Below are positions 37,663-46,985 of a DNA stretch of 64,000 nucleotides, in pieces (within the stretch, counting starts at the first letter, position 1; the number at the start of each line of letters is the position of its first letter). Below the pieces are notes generated by a model. It saw only the letters and a program-made list of their open reading frames with translations. It did no database searches and was not told the origin of the DNA. The stretch is from assembly GCA_945901025.1 (NCBI GenBank), contig CAMDJW010000008.1, positions 52,200 to 116,199 on the forward strand. Reading direction: 5' to 3'. The position numbers were made by a program, and so were the translations under genes. The stretch is from Spirosoma fluviale. Lineage in GTDB: Bacteria > Bacteroidota > Bacteroidia > Cytophagales > Spirosomataceae.

Positions 37663-39546
37663 ATGAAAAAGTATTTTTTGGCTTTAGTATTTTTCATTGG
37701 CATCATGCAAATCGCGTTTTCTCAGGACAACACCCCCGTTGCACCCTTAATAAACAAGGTTAAAGATTTAAGTGATAGTGTAGGGATTATTTTATCCATG
37801 CCAGAATCAAAAGATAAGGCAAAATATTTGTATCGTATAGGTGATATTTATCGATTTTCTAAAGCTGATAGTGCCATTTTTTACTATTCTTTAGCTGAAA
37901 AAATGGCCTTAAAGTTTAATGATGATCAATTTTTACCACAAATCCATTCTGGCATTGGATTCGTTTATAGTAGGTCGAAAAGTAATTATTCCCGTTCACT
38001 ATACTATGCAATTTTAGTTAAAAAAGAGAATGAATCCATGGGGATATTTAGCCCATCTGACGATTTTGGGATCATGATGGAATATGCTTACATGGGGAGT
38101 AAAACAAAAGTTGAAAATTTGCTTAAAAACATTAAACCCGAAATCATTTCAGGAAATTTTAAATCAAATACATATAGTAAAGGAACCTTGCTCGGGTTAG
38201 TTGGCGAGGCATATATGAGAATCAATGAACTGGATTCTGCCTTAAAATATAGTGCATGGGGCTTACGTATTCCTGAAAAAAACAAATGGCCTTATATTTA
38301 TTATGTCTTGGCCAAAACTCATTTAGATAAAAAAGAATATGAAAAATCATTAGATTATATTCATAAAGGGTTGCCAATTATAAAGGCTATTAAACGCGAA
38401 AAAAATATTGCGCAAGTATATGCATGTGCTGCAAATGATTATTTTGGTTTAAATAATATCGACAGTTCTATTTATTATTCTAGGCTTGCCTATAATTTAG
38501 GTTTGAAAAATTCAATCACTGAGGTTATTTTAAATTCAAGCCAACTATTATTTAAAATTTACAAGCAGCAAAGTAAATTCGATAGTGCATTCAAATACTT
38601 ACAAATTACTTCCGCCCTAAAAGACACTTTGGCCCAACAAAATAAGATTAATGACATTGACAACATCTCTTTAAATGAATCCATTCGGGAGCAGGAAAAG
38701 GCAGAGCAAGAAAGCCAAAAGAATAAGTTTATTATTGGTTTTGCCATAATTTTTATTTTGAGTTTTTCAGCTTTATATGTCTACAATAGAAATAAGCAAA
38801 AGGAAAGCATTCGAAAAATAGAAGATGATCGTAAGAACAAAGAATTAAAAGCGGCTCAAGATTTACAAAATAGTTTGTTGCCCAAACATTTGCCTAAAAG
38901 ACCTGATTTGGACATTGCAACTTATGTTCGCTCCTCGACCGAAGTAGGGGGAGATTATTTTGACTTTTTTAATGAAGAGGAAGGTTTACTCATTAGTGTT
39001 TGCGGGGATGCTACGGGTCATGGAGTTGCCTCAGGTATGATGGTTTCAGTCACAAAAACAGCACTTAATGGATTGGCGTCCTTAAAGCCCAATCAAATGT
39101 TGAACAGATTGAATTCTGTCATAAAGAAAGTTGACCTAGGCATTTTAAGAATGAGTTTAAATGTAGTGGAGTTTGGTAAAAATGAAATAACCTTAAGTTC
39201 AGCTGCCATGCCTCCTATTTATTTTTACAATGCCAAAGATGAATTACTCGAGGAATTCTCCAATAACGGCTTGCCTTTAGGTAGCTTAAGAAACGAAGAA
39301 TATGTGTTGGAGAAAAGAAAATTCAGCCAAGGTGATGTCCTGGTGCAATTTTCGGATGGACTACCTGAGGCCCCCAACTTAGCCGATGAGTTATATGATT
39401 ATGATCGGTTGAAAAGTTTGATACAAAATTCTTGTCATTTATCCGCTAAAGAGATCATTGATACCTTAGTCAAATCGGTGGATGAGTGGATGCAAGGCCG
39501 ACCTAATCCAGATGATATTACCTTGGTGGTCACTAAGAAAAAATAA
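37663..39546 (+). CDS. TPR-repeat membrane protein with SpoIIE/PP2C phosphatase domain
   Basis: 627 residues from ATG 37663, which is followed by a signal peptide (MKKYFLALVFFIGIMQIAFSQD); a longer frame from 37603 starts with TTG. Residues about 40-330 form TPR-like helical repeats facing the periplasm. A transmembrane helix follows at about 353-372 (IIGFAIIFILSFSALYVY), then a basic coiled coil to about 400, then a PP2C/SpoIIE phosphatase domain to the end with metal-binding VGGDYFD and CGDATGHG. This is the layout of stress-response phosphatases that act on anti-sigma antagonist proteins. No such partner is in the window. It presumably senses an envelope signal via the TPRs and signals into the cytoplasm. 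Confidence 0.88.
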   Translation: MKKYFLALVFFIGIMQIAFSQDNTPVAPLINKVKDLSDSVGIILSMPESKDKAKYLYRIGDIYRFSKADSAIFYYSLAEKMALKFNDDQFLPQIHSGIGFVYSRSKSNYSRSLYYAILVKKENESMGIFSPSDDFGIMMEYAYMGSKTKVENLLKNIKPEIISGNFKSNTYSKGTLLGLVGEAYMRINELDSALKYSAWGLRIPEKNKWPYIYYVLAKTHLDKKEYEKSLDYIHKGLPIIKAIKREKNIAQVYACAANDYFGLNNIDSSIYYSRLAYNLGLKNSITEVILNSSQLLFKIYKQQSKFDSAFKYLQITSALKDTLAQQNKINDIDNISLNESIREQEKAEQESQKNKFIIGFAIIFILSFSALYVYNRNKQKESIRKIEDDRKNKELKAAQDLQNSLLPKHLPKRPDLDIATYVRSSTEVGGDYFDFFNEEEGLLISVCGDATGHGVASGMMVSVTKTALNGLASLKPNQMLNRLNSVIKKVDLGILRMSLNVVEFGKNEITLSSAAMPPIYFYNAKDELLEEFSNNGLPLGSLRNEEYVLEKRKFSQGDVLVQFSDGLPEAPNLADELYDYDRLKSLIQNSCHLSAKEIIDTLVKSVDEWMQGRPNPDDITLVVTKKK

Positions 39547-39611
39547 AATTGAACCACGATCAAAATATATAAGCTTACATGAAGTTTATATTATCATTTT
39601 AACTTAACCTT

Positions 39612-40607
39612 ATGAAATTTCATTTCAAATCCTTCCTTGTTTTAAGCATTGCCATTTTATTATTCAACAACGAAATTTCATTGGGCCAATCGAAGGCTAA
39701 GACCCTGAAAATGATGTATGCCGATTCCAGTAGAACGGGTACGCCATTTTCAAAAAACCCGTATGTAATCCAATTTAAAGGAAGGTATTTAATGTACTCT
39801 TCCGTTTTGCCCGTGAAGGGGAGTCAATCTAGGGAAATTGAAATCACAGAAAGTTTTGATTTGATTCATTGGAAGAATGTGGGTTTTTTAACGATCCAAG
39901 AACCTTATGAAAAAAATGGAATTAGTGCTCCTTGTGCTTTAGTGATCAAAGGCAAAGTCCACATTTTTTATCAGACGTATGGTAATGGAAAAAAAGATGC
40001 CATTTGCCACGCCGTATCCGATGATGGAATAAACAATTTTGTCAGAAACGCGACTAATCCAATCTTTCGTCCCGATGGTGAATGGAATTGTGGGAGGGCC
40101 ATAGATGCGGAAGTGTTTTTTTTCAAAGGCAAATATTACATGTACTACGCAACGAGGGATCCTGATTTTAAAATTCAAATGCTCGGAGTGGCGATAGCAC
40201 CCGAAAATACAAATTTCAACCGAGCGGAATGGACACACCATTCCAAATTGGCTCCAATCCTGAAACCTGAAGAAAAATGGGAGGGCGAGTGTATTGAGGC
40301 GGCTTCTATTATCAAACGAAATGGTATGTTGTATATGTTTTATGCTGGAGCCTATGACAACTGGCCTCAACAAATAGGAGTAGCGACGAGCAAAGATGGA
40401 ACGACTTGGCAGCGCCTATTTAAACAACCGTTTTTGGAAAATGGCAAACCTGGCGAGTGGAATTACAGTGAGTCAGGTCATCCAGATATACTCGATTTGG
40501 GAAGTAAAAGCTATTTGTTTTTTCAAGGCAATAAAGATCAAGGGAAAACTTGGTGGATTTCAAATGTGGAAGTTGGCTGGAACAAAAAGAGACCCTACTT
40601 GAAATAG
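39612..40607 (+). CDS. GH43-like five-bladed beta-propeller glycosidase, secreted
   Basis: A 331-residue protein with signal peptide at 1-25. Repeated blades carry the pattern of GH43/GH117-type propellers: NPYVIQFKGRYLMYSS, SAPCALVIKGKVHIFYQTYG, DAEVFFFKGKYYMYYATRD, EAASIIKRNGMLYMFYAGAYDNWPQQIGVATSKDGTTW. Candidate acidic residues lie in these blades, but I cannot assign the catalytic triad with certainty. It likely removes terminal sugars such as arabinose, xylose or anhydrogalactose. A sulfatase gene follows on the same strand 215 bp later, which hints at work on a common substrate. Confidence 0.75.
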   Translation: MKFHFKSFLVLSIAILLFNNEISLGQSKAKTLKMMYADSSRTGTPFSKNPYVIQFKGRYLMYSSVLPVKGSQSREIEITESFDLIHWKNVGFLTIQEPYEKNGISAPCALVIKGKVHIFYQTYGNGKKDAICHAVSDDGINNFVRNATNPIFRPDGEWNCGRAIDAEVFFFKGKYYMYYATRDPDFKIQMLGVAIAPENTNFNRAEWTHHSKLAPILKPEEKWEGECIEAASIIKRNGMLYMFYAGAYDNWPQQIGVATSKDGTTWQRLFKQPFLENGKPGEWNYSESGHPDILDLGSKSYLFFQGNKDQGKTWWISNVEVGWNKKRPYLK

Positions 40608-40706
40608 TGAATAAGTTCACTATAGGTGTATAGCGATTCATCTACCCATAAATTTCAATCGGATTTTTCACGCACATATATGATATAGTCGGGTATAAAT
40701 CAGGCC

Positions 40707-40738
40707 CTTGTCCAGTCCGACCTTTTGTTCTATATTTA
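40707..40738 (+). promoter_or_regulatory. Candidate Bacteroidota-type promoter for the sulfatase gene
   Basis: CTTG at 40707-40710 and TATATTTA at 40731-40738 are separated by 20 bp, close to the consensus TTTG, 19-21 bp, TAnnTTTG. The start codon is about 80 bp downstream. Confidence 0.35.
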
Positions 40739-40822
40739 AGATCATTGTTTTATTTGAAATGAATTAATTGCTATATTCGATTAAGCCATTGCGAAAAATC
40801 CTTTTTATTGACGACCCAAACG

Positions 40823-42580
40823 ATGCTGATGAATACTTGTAAATTCCTTTTGATGATACTAGCCTGTGGAGTTTCCTTGGGTAGTATGGCCCAAAAAAAT
40901 ATACACCCCAACGTTATTTTAATTATTACCGATGACCAGGGATATGGCGATTTGGGAATTAATGGGAATTCAATCATCAAGACGCCAGTCATTGATCGAT
41001 TTGCCCAGCAGAGTTTACGATTTAACGATTTCCATGTTTCACCCGTTTGTGCTCCTACTCGGTCAAGTTTAATGACTGGTCGCTACTCTTTGCGAACTGG
41101 CATACGAGATACCTATAATGGGGGAGCCATTATGGCTCCGAATGAAATTACGATTGCGGAAATTTTGAAGCAGGCAGGCTATACTACTGGATTGTTTGGG
41201 AAATGGCATTTGGGGGATAATTTTCCTAGTCGGCCCATGGATCAGGGATTTGATGAGACCTTAATGCACCTTTCTGGAGGGATGGGTCAGGTAGGTGATG
41301 TAAGCACTTATTTCCAAAAAGATAGTAGTTATTTCAATCCGGTCCTGTGGAAAAATGGTCAAAAGGAATCATTTAAGGGGTATTGTTCAGATATTTTCGC
41401 AGCGAATGCCATTCAGTTTATTGAAAAAAACAAAAGCAATCCATTCTTCTGTTACCTCTCATTTAATGCCCCACATACGCCTTTACAAGTGCCTGATTCT
41501 TATTATCAGATGTACAAAAATACAGACCCATCCATTGAATTTGAAAGAAAAAATCCAATGCACCTTAAAATGAGCGAACAAGACAAAGAAGATGCTCGAA
41601 AGGTATATGCCATGGTCAGCAACATAGACGATAACATCGGGAAATTGCTTCAGAAAATCAAGGATTTAGGAATTGAAGAAAATACCATTGTAATTTTTAT
41701 GACGGACAATGGCCCACAGCAATTACGTTTTACGGCGGGCATGCGAGATAAAAAAGGGTCGGTTTATCATGGCGGGACCCGAGTTCCTTTCTTCTTGAAA
41801 TATCCAGCCTTGACGAAGGAAAGTAAAGTGATTGAAACGATGTCGGCTCACTTTGATGTGCTGCCTACGCTATCAGAATTATGTCATGTAGATTTACCAA
41901 AGGATCGTAAAATTGACGGTAAAAGCCTTGTTCCCTTGATTAAAGGTAAAAAGGTTGATTGGTCAGATCGAGCCATGTTTAGTTACTGGACGAGAAAGTA
42001 TCCTGAACTTTACAATAGCATGGCCATTCAGAAGTCGGGGTACAAACTAGTCGGACAAACCAATTATAACGCTTCCGTCGAAGATTTCGAATTGTACAAT
42101 TTGAAAAATGATCCGGAAGAAATACATAATGTAGTTAAGGGAAATAAAGAAATCGCTGGGAAGCTAAAAACAGAATTAGATCGTATTTACCAAGAATTAA
42201 TTCGATCAAAAAATCTCATGATCCCACCCAAAATCATCGTTGGCTCGAAAAAGGAAAACCCTTTGACCTTGAATCGAAATGATGCGGATGGTTCCCGTGG
42301 ATTATGGGATCAAGAAGCCATATTTGGAAAATGGAACGTCAATATCTTGAAAGGACGCTACGATTTTAGGTTTAAATTCATCAAACCGATCGCTGCCAAT
42401 GGAGACATGTATTTGGAAACCAATACGATCATCAATCAAATGAAGAATGATCAGATTACGGATGTGATTGTGATGAAAAATATTTCTCTTCCAGAAATAA
42501 CTGGCGAATTGATTCCTTACTATTTGACGAAGGGTAAAATGATATTGCCATTTAGTGTTGAGATTGAAAAAGTGGATTAA
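40823..42580 (+). CDS. Sulfatase (arylsulfatase-like), secreted
   Basis: 585 residues from ATG 40823 (ATG 40829 is also possible; the longest frame begins at TTG 40808). A signal peptide follows, ending GSMAQKN. The N-terminal metal site TDDQGYGD (Asp37-38), formylglycine signature C76-A-P-T-R with SSLMTGR, GKWHLGD and FMTDNGPQ are all intact, so the enzyme should be active if matured. The C-terminal region beyond about 440 is an extra beta domain. It probably desulfates a polysaccharide or aryl ester in the periplasm. It differs from the sulfatase at 4555, which is of the iduronate-sulfatase type. The 84-nt intergenic repeat begins directly after its stop. Confidence 0.9.
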   Translation: MLMNTCKFLLMILACGVSLGSMAQKNIHPNVILIITDDQGYGDLGINGNSIIKTPVIDRFAQQSLRFNDFHVSPVCAPTRSSLMTGRYSLRTGIRDTYNGGAIMAPNEITIAEILKQAGYTTGLFGKWHLGDNFPSRPMDQGFDETLMHLSGGMGQVGDVSTYFQKDSSYFNPVLWKNGQKESFKGYCSDIFAANAIQFIEKNKSNPFFCYLSFNAPHTPLQVPDSYYQMYKNTDPSIEFERKNPMHLKMSEQDKEDARKVYAMVSNIDDNIGKLLQKIKDLGIEENTIVIFMTDNGPQQLRFTAGMRDKKGSVYHGGTRVPFFLKYPALTKESKVIETMSAHFDVLPTLSELCHVDLPKDRKIDGKSLVPLIKGKKVDWSDRAMFSYWTRKYPELYNSMAIQKSGYKLVGQTNYNASVEDFELYNLKNDPEEIHNVVKGNKEIAGKLKTELDRIYQELIRSKNLMIPPKIIVGSKKENPLTLNRNDADGSRGLWDQEAIFGKWNVNILKGRYDFRFKFIKPIAANGDMYLETNTIINQMKNDQITDVIVMKNISLPEITGELIPYYLTKGKMILPFSVEIEKVD

Positions 42581-42664
42581 AAATTCATTTTTAATGAGAA
42601 TTTTCTTTCCTGGACTATCCGCTTGTCTAATACTCCCTTAAATTTCAAGAGTCTCTTATTTGCG
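42581..42664. repeat. 84-nt intergenic repeat, copy A
   Basis: This sequence begins at the base after the sulfatase stop and aligns without gaps to 46036-46119; I count about 68 of 84 identical positions by eye (about 81%). The shared blocks include AAATTCATTT, ATGAGAATTTTC, ACTATCCG, AATACTC and TCTCTTATTTG. Neither copy is in a gene I would call. On the minus strand a short conserved peptide frame runs through both (RIVxExKFSxKMNF), so a decayed coding origin is possible. The remaining spacer to 42884 is A+T-rich with nothing else recognised. Confidence 0.75.
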
Positions 42665-42884
42665 ATCTAAAATTGAATTCAAACGAGTGATTTAATCAAT
42701 TTTTAATGAGTGAATTTTTTATTTTCCAAGGATAACTATTATTTTAGTATTAGTTAGATACTGGTATTTAAAATAGTTTATGAAGGTAAAACAAAATTTG
42801 TATTTAAAAACTAGCCATATTAGGTTTAAGTATTGACTCCTTGAATTTTCTAAAAACGATAAAACTCTATAAAAAATTAACGAA

Positions 42885-44978
42885 ATGAAAAAAACTATAC
42901 TCTATTTTTCTGCCATTATTCTAGTTCTAGCAAGCATCGCTTTTATTGAAAAATCTAAACCAGGAAGTCCCTTGCACATTGCTAAAGTGGTAGGTGCTGT
43001 TCAGGATAAACAAATTTCTACGATTAAAGATAATTCAGGTGATTGGCTTACCTATGGTCGAAATTACGGGGAGGAGCGTTTTAGTCCTTTGGGGCAAATT
43101 ACCAAGGAAAACGTGGGCCAATTAGGTTTAGCATGGAGTTTGAACTTAGGTACAAAAAGAGGGATAGAAGCTACGCCATTGGTTGTGGATGGAATCATGT
43201 TCATTAGTGGGCCGTGGAGTGTGGTTTATGCAATCAATACTCGAAATGGCAAATTATTGTGGACCTACGATCCACAGGTGCCTAAAGAATTTGGCGAAAA
43301 AGCTTGTTGCGATGTCGTTAATCGTGGAGTGGCCATGTACAAAGGAAATATTTTTGTGGGGACTTTGGATGGACGATTAGTTTCCATTAACGCATCAACG
43401 GGAAAGAAGAAGTGGGAAGTTTTATCTGTATCGCATGATCGTTCTTATACCATTACCGGTGCGCCTAGGGTGATGGATGGTAAAGTGTTGATCGGAAATA
43501 GTGGAGCTGAATATGGGGTTAGAGGGTATGTGACGGCCTATGATGCGATGACAGGAAAGAAGATTTGGCGATTCTATACGGTTCCAGGAAATCCAGCGAA
43601 AGGTTTTGAACATCCTGAAATGGAAGTCGCAGCCAAAACTTGGAAAGGGGAATGGTGGAAATACGGCGGAGGCGGAACGGCTTGGGACGCTTTTGCTTAT
43701 GACCCTAAACTCAAATTGATTTATGTAGGTACTGGAAATGGGTCCCCTTGGAATCGAGAAATTAGAAGTCCAGGTGGCGGAGATAATCTTTACCTTTCAT
43801 CCATTTTGGCTATTCACGCAGAAACAGGAAAATTGAAATGGCATTATCAAACGACACCGGGAGAGTCTTGGGATTTTACGGCGGTCCAACAAATTATGCT
43901 GACCGAGTTGGAAATAAAAGGGAAAAAACGTGAAGTGCTAATGCAAGCACCTAAAAATGGTTTTTTCTATGTGTTAGATCGAAATACGGGAGAGTTGTTG
44001 TCGGCGGAGCCTTATGTGTATGTCAACTGGGCCTCGAAAGTGGACATGAAAACTGGAAGGCCAGTCGAGACGCCTAATGCACGTTATTTGACGAGTAATG
44101 AGCAAATATATCCGGGCCCTTTTGGGGGACATAATTGGCAACCTATGGCCTTTAATCCAAAAACCAAATTGGTTTATATTCCCGCTAGAGAACAATCATT
44201 TATGTATGGAAATCAGCAGGATTTCGTTTATGATAAAGATCATTGGAGTGTAGGGATTACTAGTAATCCAGCTAATCCAACGAACAAGGATTCTAAATGG
44301 CCTAAATCTTTCGGTAAATTAATCGCTTGGGATCCCGTTCAAAATAAAGAAGTTTGGAGTAAAACGGAGAAATCTACTTGGAATTCAGGCGTCTTAACTA
44401 CTTCAGATCTAGTTTTCCAAGGAAATGCGGAAGGAGATTTCAATGCATTGGATGCTAAAACGGGTCAGGTCCTATGGTCTAAAAATTTGGGTACGGGGAT
44501 TGTCGCGCCTCCGATTACCTATTTAGTGGATGGAATTCAATATGTTACCATTGCTGTTGGTTGGGGCGGTGTAACAGGAATTTCTAACAGAAATACAGAA
44601 CAGATTAACCCAGGTACGGTTTACACATTTGCTATTGGAAAAAATGTAGCGATGCCAGTGTATGAAAAGGAAGCTAAAAAGGAATATTTGACTTTGGCCG
44701 TTGAGGCAACAGATGCACAAATAGCCAAAGGAGCCAGCTTATTTGGTAAAAATTGTGGTCCTTGTCATACGCTTAACGCGAATAATCCAGGAGGTAACAT
44801 CCCTAATTTAACCTATTCTCATCCAGATATTATGGGTGCCTTTTATCAAATTGTTCGAGATGGAATTTTCTTACCCAAGGGGATGCCTAAATTTAAAGGT
44901 CGTTTAAGTGATGTAGATATTTCGAACATCAAAGGCTATATTCTTTCTAGTGCGAAGAAAAATAGGGAGAGCAAATAG
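42885..44978 (+). CDS. PQQ-dependent alcohol dehydrogenase with cytochrome c domain
   Basis: A 697-residue quinohaemoprotein. N-terminal signal or anchor at 1-20. The eight-bladed PQQ propeller shows GDWLTYGRNYGEERFSPL, the vicinal disulfide Cys141-Cys142 (KACCDVVNRG) characteristic of PQQ alcohol dehydrogenases, and the catalytic Asp330 in GESWDFTAVQQ. The residue two positions later is Thr332, not the extra Asp found in lanthanide-dependent enzymes, so a calcium enzyme is predicted. The C-terminal cytochrome c has CGPCH at 624-628 and a Met in KGMPKFKGRLS. It would oxidise alcohols in the periplasm and pass electrons to the respiratory chain. No PQQ-synthesis genes are in the window. Confidence 0.9.
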   Translation: MKKTILYFSAIILVLASIAFIEKSKPGSPLHIAKVVGAVQDKQISTIKDNSGDWLTYGRNYGEERFSPLGQITKENVGQLGLAWSLNLGTKRGIEATPLVVDGIMFISGPWSVVYAINTRNGKLLWTYDPQVPKEFGEKACCDVVNRGVAMYKGNIFVGTLDGRLVSINASTGKKKWEVLSVSHDRSYTITGAPRVMDGKVLIGNSGAEYGVRGYVTAYDAMTGKKIWRFYTVPGNPAKGFEHPEMEVAAKTWKGEWWKYGGGGTAWDAFAYDPKLKLIYVGTGNGSPWNREIRSPGGGDNLYLSSILAIHAETGKLKWHYQTTPGESWDFTAVQQIMLTELEIKGKKREVLMQAPKNGFFYVLDRNTGELLSAEPYVYVNWASKVDMKTGRPVETPNARYLTSNEQIYPGPFGGHNWQPMAFNPKTKLVYIPAREQSFMYGNQQDFVYDKDHWSVGITSNPANPTNKDSKWPKSFGKLIAWDPVQNKEVWSKTEKSTWNSGVLTTSDLVFQGNAEGDFNALDAKTGQVLWSKNLGTGIVAPPITYLVDGIQYVTIAVGWGGVTGISNRNTEQINPGTVYTFAIGKNVAMPVYEKEAKKEYLTLAVEATDAQIAKGASLFGKNCGPCHTLNANNPGGNIPNLTYSHPDIMGAFYQIVRDGIFLPKGMPKFKGRLSDVDISNIKGYILSSAKKNRESK

Positions 44979-45071
44979 GTGTTTTGGGTCCAATCAAATT
45001 GTTGAAATTTGCTATATTCGAACCTGACTTATTTATTTTGGCTTGATGAGCCATAATCAAAGTTAAACTAG

Positions 45072-45971
45072 ATGAAAAAACTATTCCTTTTATGTTTCCT
45101 ATTGTCAAGCCTTTGCCTTCAAGCGCAAATGTTTAATGACACGACTTTTGATTCAAAAGTTTTACGCCCAGCGTATAAAAAAAATAAAGGCCCTAGAATT
45201 TTAATCGACGCCGGGCACAACAATTTTACCGCCAAATGGGGATTAATTCAACCCTTCATTGACCTATCGACTTCAGACGGATATAAACCCGTGATTGATT
45301 CATTGCCCTTTACAAAAAACTATTTATCCAAATTTGATATCATTCTCATTACACCTGCTTTGCCCTTTGTTTTTGGGACTAAAAAGGAAGTGGGCAATTT
45401 GATTACGTTTACCCAAGATGAAATAGATCAGTTGCATGCCTGGGTGAGCCAAGGCGGATCTTTAATTATGTTAAGTGAACATCCACCGATTGACGCGGCG
45501 ATGACCCCTTTATTGAATAAGTTTGGAATATCCTCGAGTGTGGGAATGGTGTCAGATTCCTTGCATTATGATACGTCTTATGGGCTAAAATATGTAGTCC
45601 AATATTCAGAAGAAAATGGCTTATTGCAGGCCAATCATCCTATTTTAGATGGAAAAAATTCCAGTGAGAAAATAAAAAAATTGGCCACTTTTGGCGGTAG
45701 TTCGATTAAAGGGGATGGGTATGTTAATCTACTTCCTTTATCCCCAACGGCCAAAGTTGGCAAATGGGTAGGTTTAGGTCCTTTAGACCAAGGAAATTCA
45801 CAAGGTTTGGCTGGGCCAGTCGGCAAAGGGAAATTAATTGCGCTCTCAGATTGCAATGGATTCACCTCCATGTACATGGGCAAAGAGAAAAAAGTGTATG
45901 CAGGTATGCAGGTAAAGCCTTATGATTGGAAACAATTTGTCCTGAATAGTTTGCACTGGCTTTCGAAATAA
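45072..45971 (+). CDS. DUF4350-containing exported protein
   Basis: A 299-residue protein with signal peptide at 1-19. The segment RILIDAGHNNFTAKWGLIQPF at the start of the mature chain and LHAWVSQGGSLIMLSEHPP in the middle match the DUF4350/glutamine-amidotransferase-like flavodoxin fold; GPVGKGKLIALSDCNGFTS near the end completes it. The class-I amidotransferase Cys is not obvious, so an enzyme activity should not be assumed. It follows the PQQ dehydrogenase by 93 bp. Function unknown. Confidence 0.7.
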   Translation: MKKLFLLCFLLSSLCLQAQMFNDTTFDSKVLRPAYKKNKGPRILIDAGHNNFTAKWGLIQPFIDLSTSDGYKPVIDSLPFTKNYLSKFDIILITPALPFVFGTKKEVGNLITFTQDEIDQLHAWVSQGGSLIMLSEHPPIDAAMTPLLNKFGISSSVGMVSDSLHYDTSYGLKYVVQYSEENGLLQANHPILDGKNSSEKIKKLATFGGSSIKGDGYVNLLPLSPTAKVGKWVGLGPLDQGNSQGLAGPVGKGKLIALSDCNGFTSMYMGKEKKVYAGMQVKPYDWKQFVLNSLHWLSK

Positions 45972-46035
45972 TTGTTCAAATAAGTAAATATAATTCGACC
46001 TTGATACCTTTTCTTTTGGTTGTTTATTTAAAAAG

Positions 46036-46119
46036 AAATTCATTTTAAATGAGAATTTTCCTTCTCGAACTATCCGGTTGGCCAATACTCTTCTAAAATT
46101 AAAGAATCTCTTATTTGTT
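46036..46119. repeat. 84-nt intergenic repeat, copy B
   Basis: Gapless partner of copy A (42581-42664), about 3.5 kb away in the same orientation and also downstream of a rightward gene (64 bp after the stop at 45971). Differences are scattered through the element and include several C/T changes, which suggests an old shared origin rather than a recent duplication. Confidence 0.75.
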
Positions 46120-46242
46120 ACTTATCTCATGTAGGGAATTTATTCTCTATAACATGAAATATTATTTCATATTTTGATTATTTCTATGGGATAAAATCTA
46201 AATTTAGTTTTCAATAAAACGCATCCTATAACATATTTTGAG

Positions 46243-46839
46243 ATGAAAACATTTTACATCATTGCGAGCATTGGCTTTTTGTTCCTTATGATTCAATCGT
46301 ATAAATTGTTGAGCAACAATTTAAAAACGGAAAACCAAAAATATAGGTTAGTCTTGAAGGATGCCCTATTTGAAATCAGGTTTTATCCTTCCGCTACATT
46401 TGCCAAAATTTATAGCTCTGGGACCGATTATAAGTCGGTATCCAGTAGTGGCTTCAGGAAATTAGCCGGGTATATCTTTGGGGGCAATGACCAAGGGAAA
46501 AGTATTTCCATGACTGCGCCAGTCCGAATGGAAATGAGCGATAAAGGATCTTCCATGAGTTTTGTGATGCCAGAAAAATACAAAGAATCGGATTTACCTA
46601 AACCCAAAGATGCAAGTGTTCAAATTGTGAAATCAAGTCCTCAGTATGTGGCTGTTATTCGTTTTGGTGGATATGCGGATGATGAATCGATCCAAGAGAA
46701 TCGGAATTTATTATTAAAAATAATTCAAAAAAAGGGTATTAAGATTACGGGAGAATACTCTTTCTTAGGCTATAACGCACCCTTCCAATTTTGGAGTAGA
46801 AGAAATGAAGTGGTCATTCCTATTGATTGGAAAGAGTAA
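46243..46839 (+). CDS. SOUL-family haem-binding protein
   Basis: A 198-residue protein with an N-terminal hydrophobic segment (about 1-20) that can be a signal or anchor. The SOUL domain is clear: YRLVLKDALFEIRFYPS, the GFRKLAGYIFGGNDQGKSISMTAPV segment (the IAMTAPV-type motif of the family), FVMPEKY, and the closing PFQFWSRRNEVVIPI. SOUL/HBP proteins bind haem or tetrapyrroles loosely; in bacteria the role is unsettled. It is flanked by long spacers, so it is probably monocistronic. Confidence 0.9.
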   Translation: MKTFYIIASIGFLFLMIQSYKLLSNNLKTENQKYRLVLKDALFEIRFYPSATFAKIYSSGTDYKSVSSSGFRKLAGYIFGGNDQGKSISMTAPVRMEMSDKGSSMSFVMPEKYKESDLPKPKDASVQIVKSSPQYVAVIRFGGYADDESIQENRNLLLKIIQKKGIKITGEYSFLGYNAPFQFWSRRNEVVIPIDWKE

Positions 46840-46985
46840 TTCGACCACCGCTACAGCATTTTCTTTCTTTTATGGATCGAGGATAGATTCCGGATTAGTT
46901 CATTTTTTTTGCATCATTATGATATTAAAAATATACTAATTATTCGTTTATTTGTAAATCATTTAAACCTTAATGTATATTTAAC

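Noticed and set aside
40605..40622. TAGTGAA/TTCACTA inverted repeat overlapping the stop of the GH43-like gene as a terminator
   Set aside because: Only 7 bp with no T-tract on either strand; it may be coincidental.
45846..46085. A 79-residue minus-strand frame covering the end of the DUF4350 gene and repeat B
   Set aside because: It is mostly the shadow of a real gene and begins with a non-ATG codon inside the 84-nt repeat. The frame at copy A shows only a short similar peptide before a stop.
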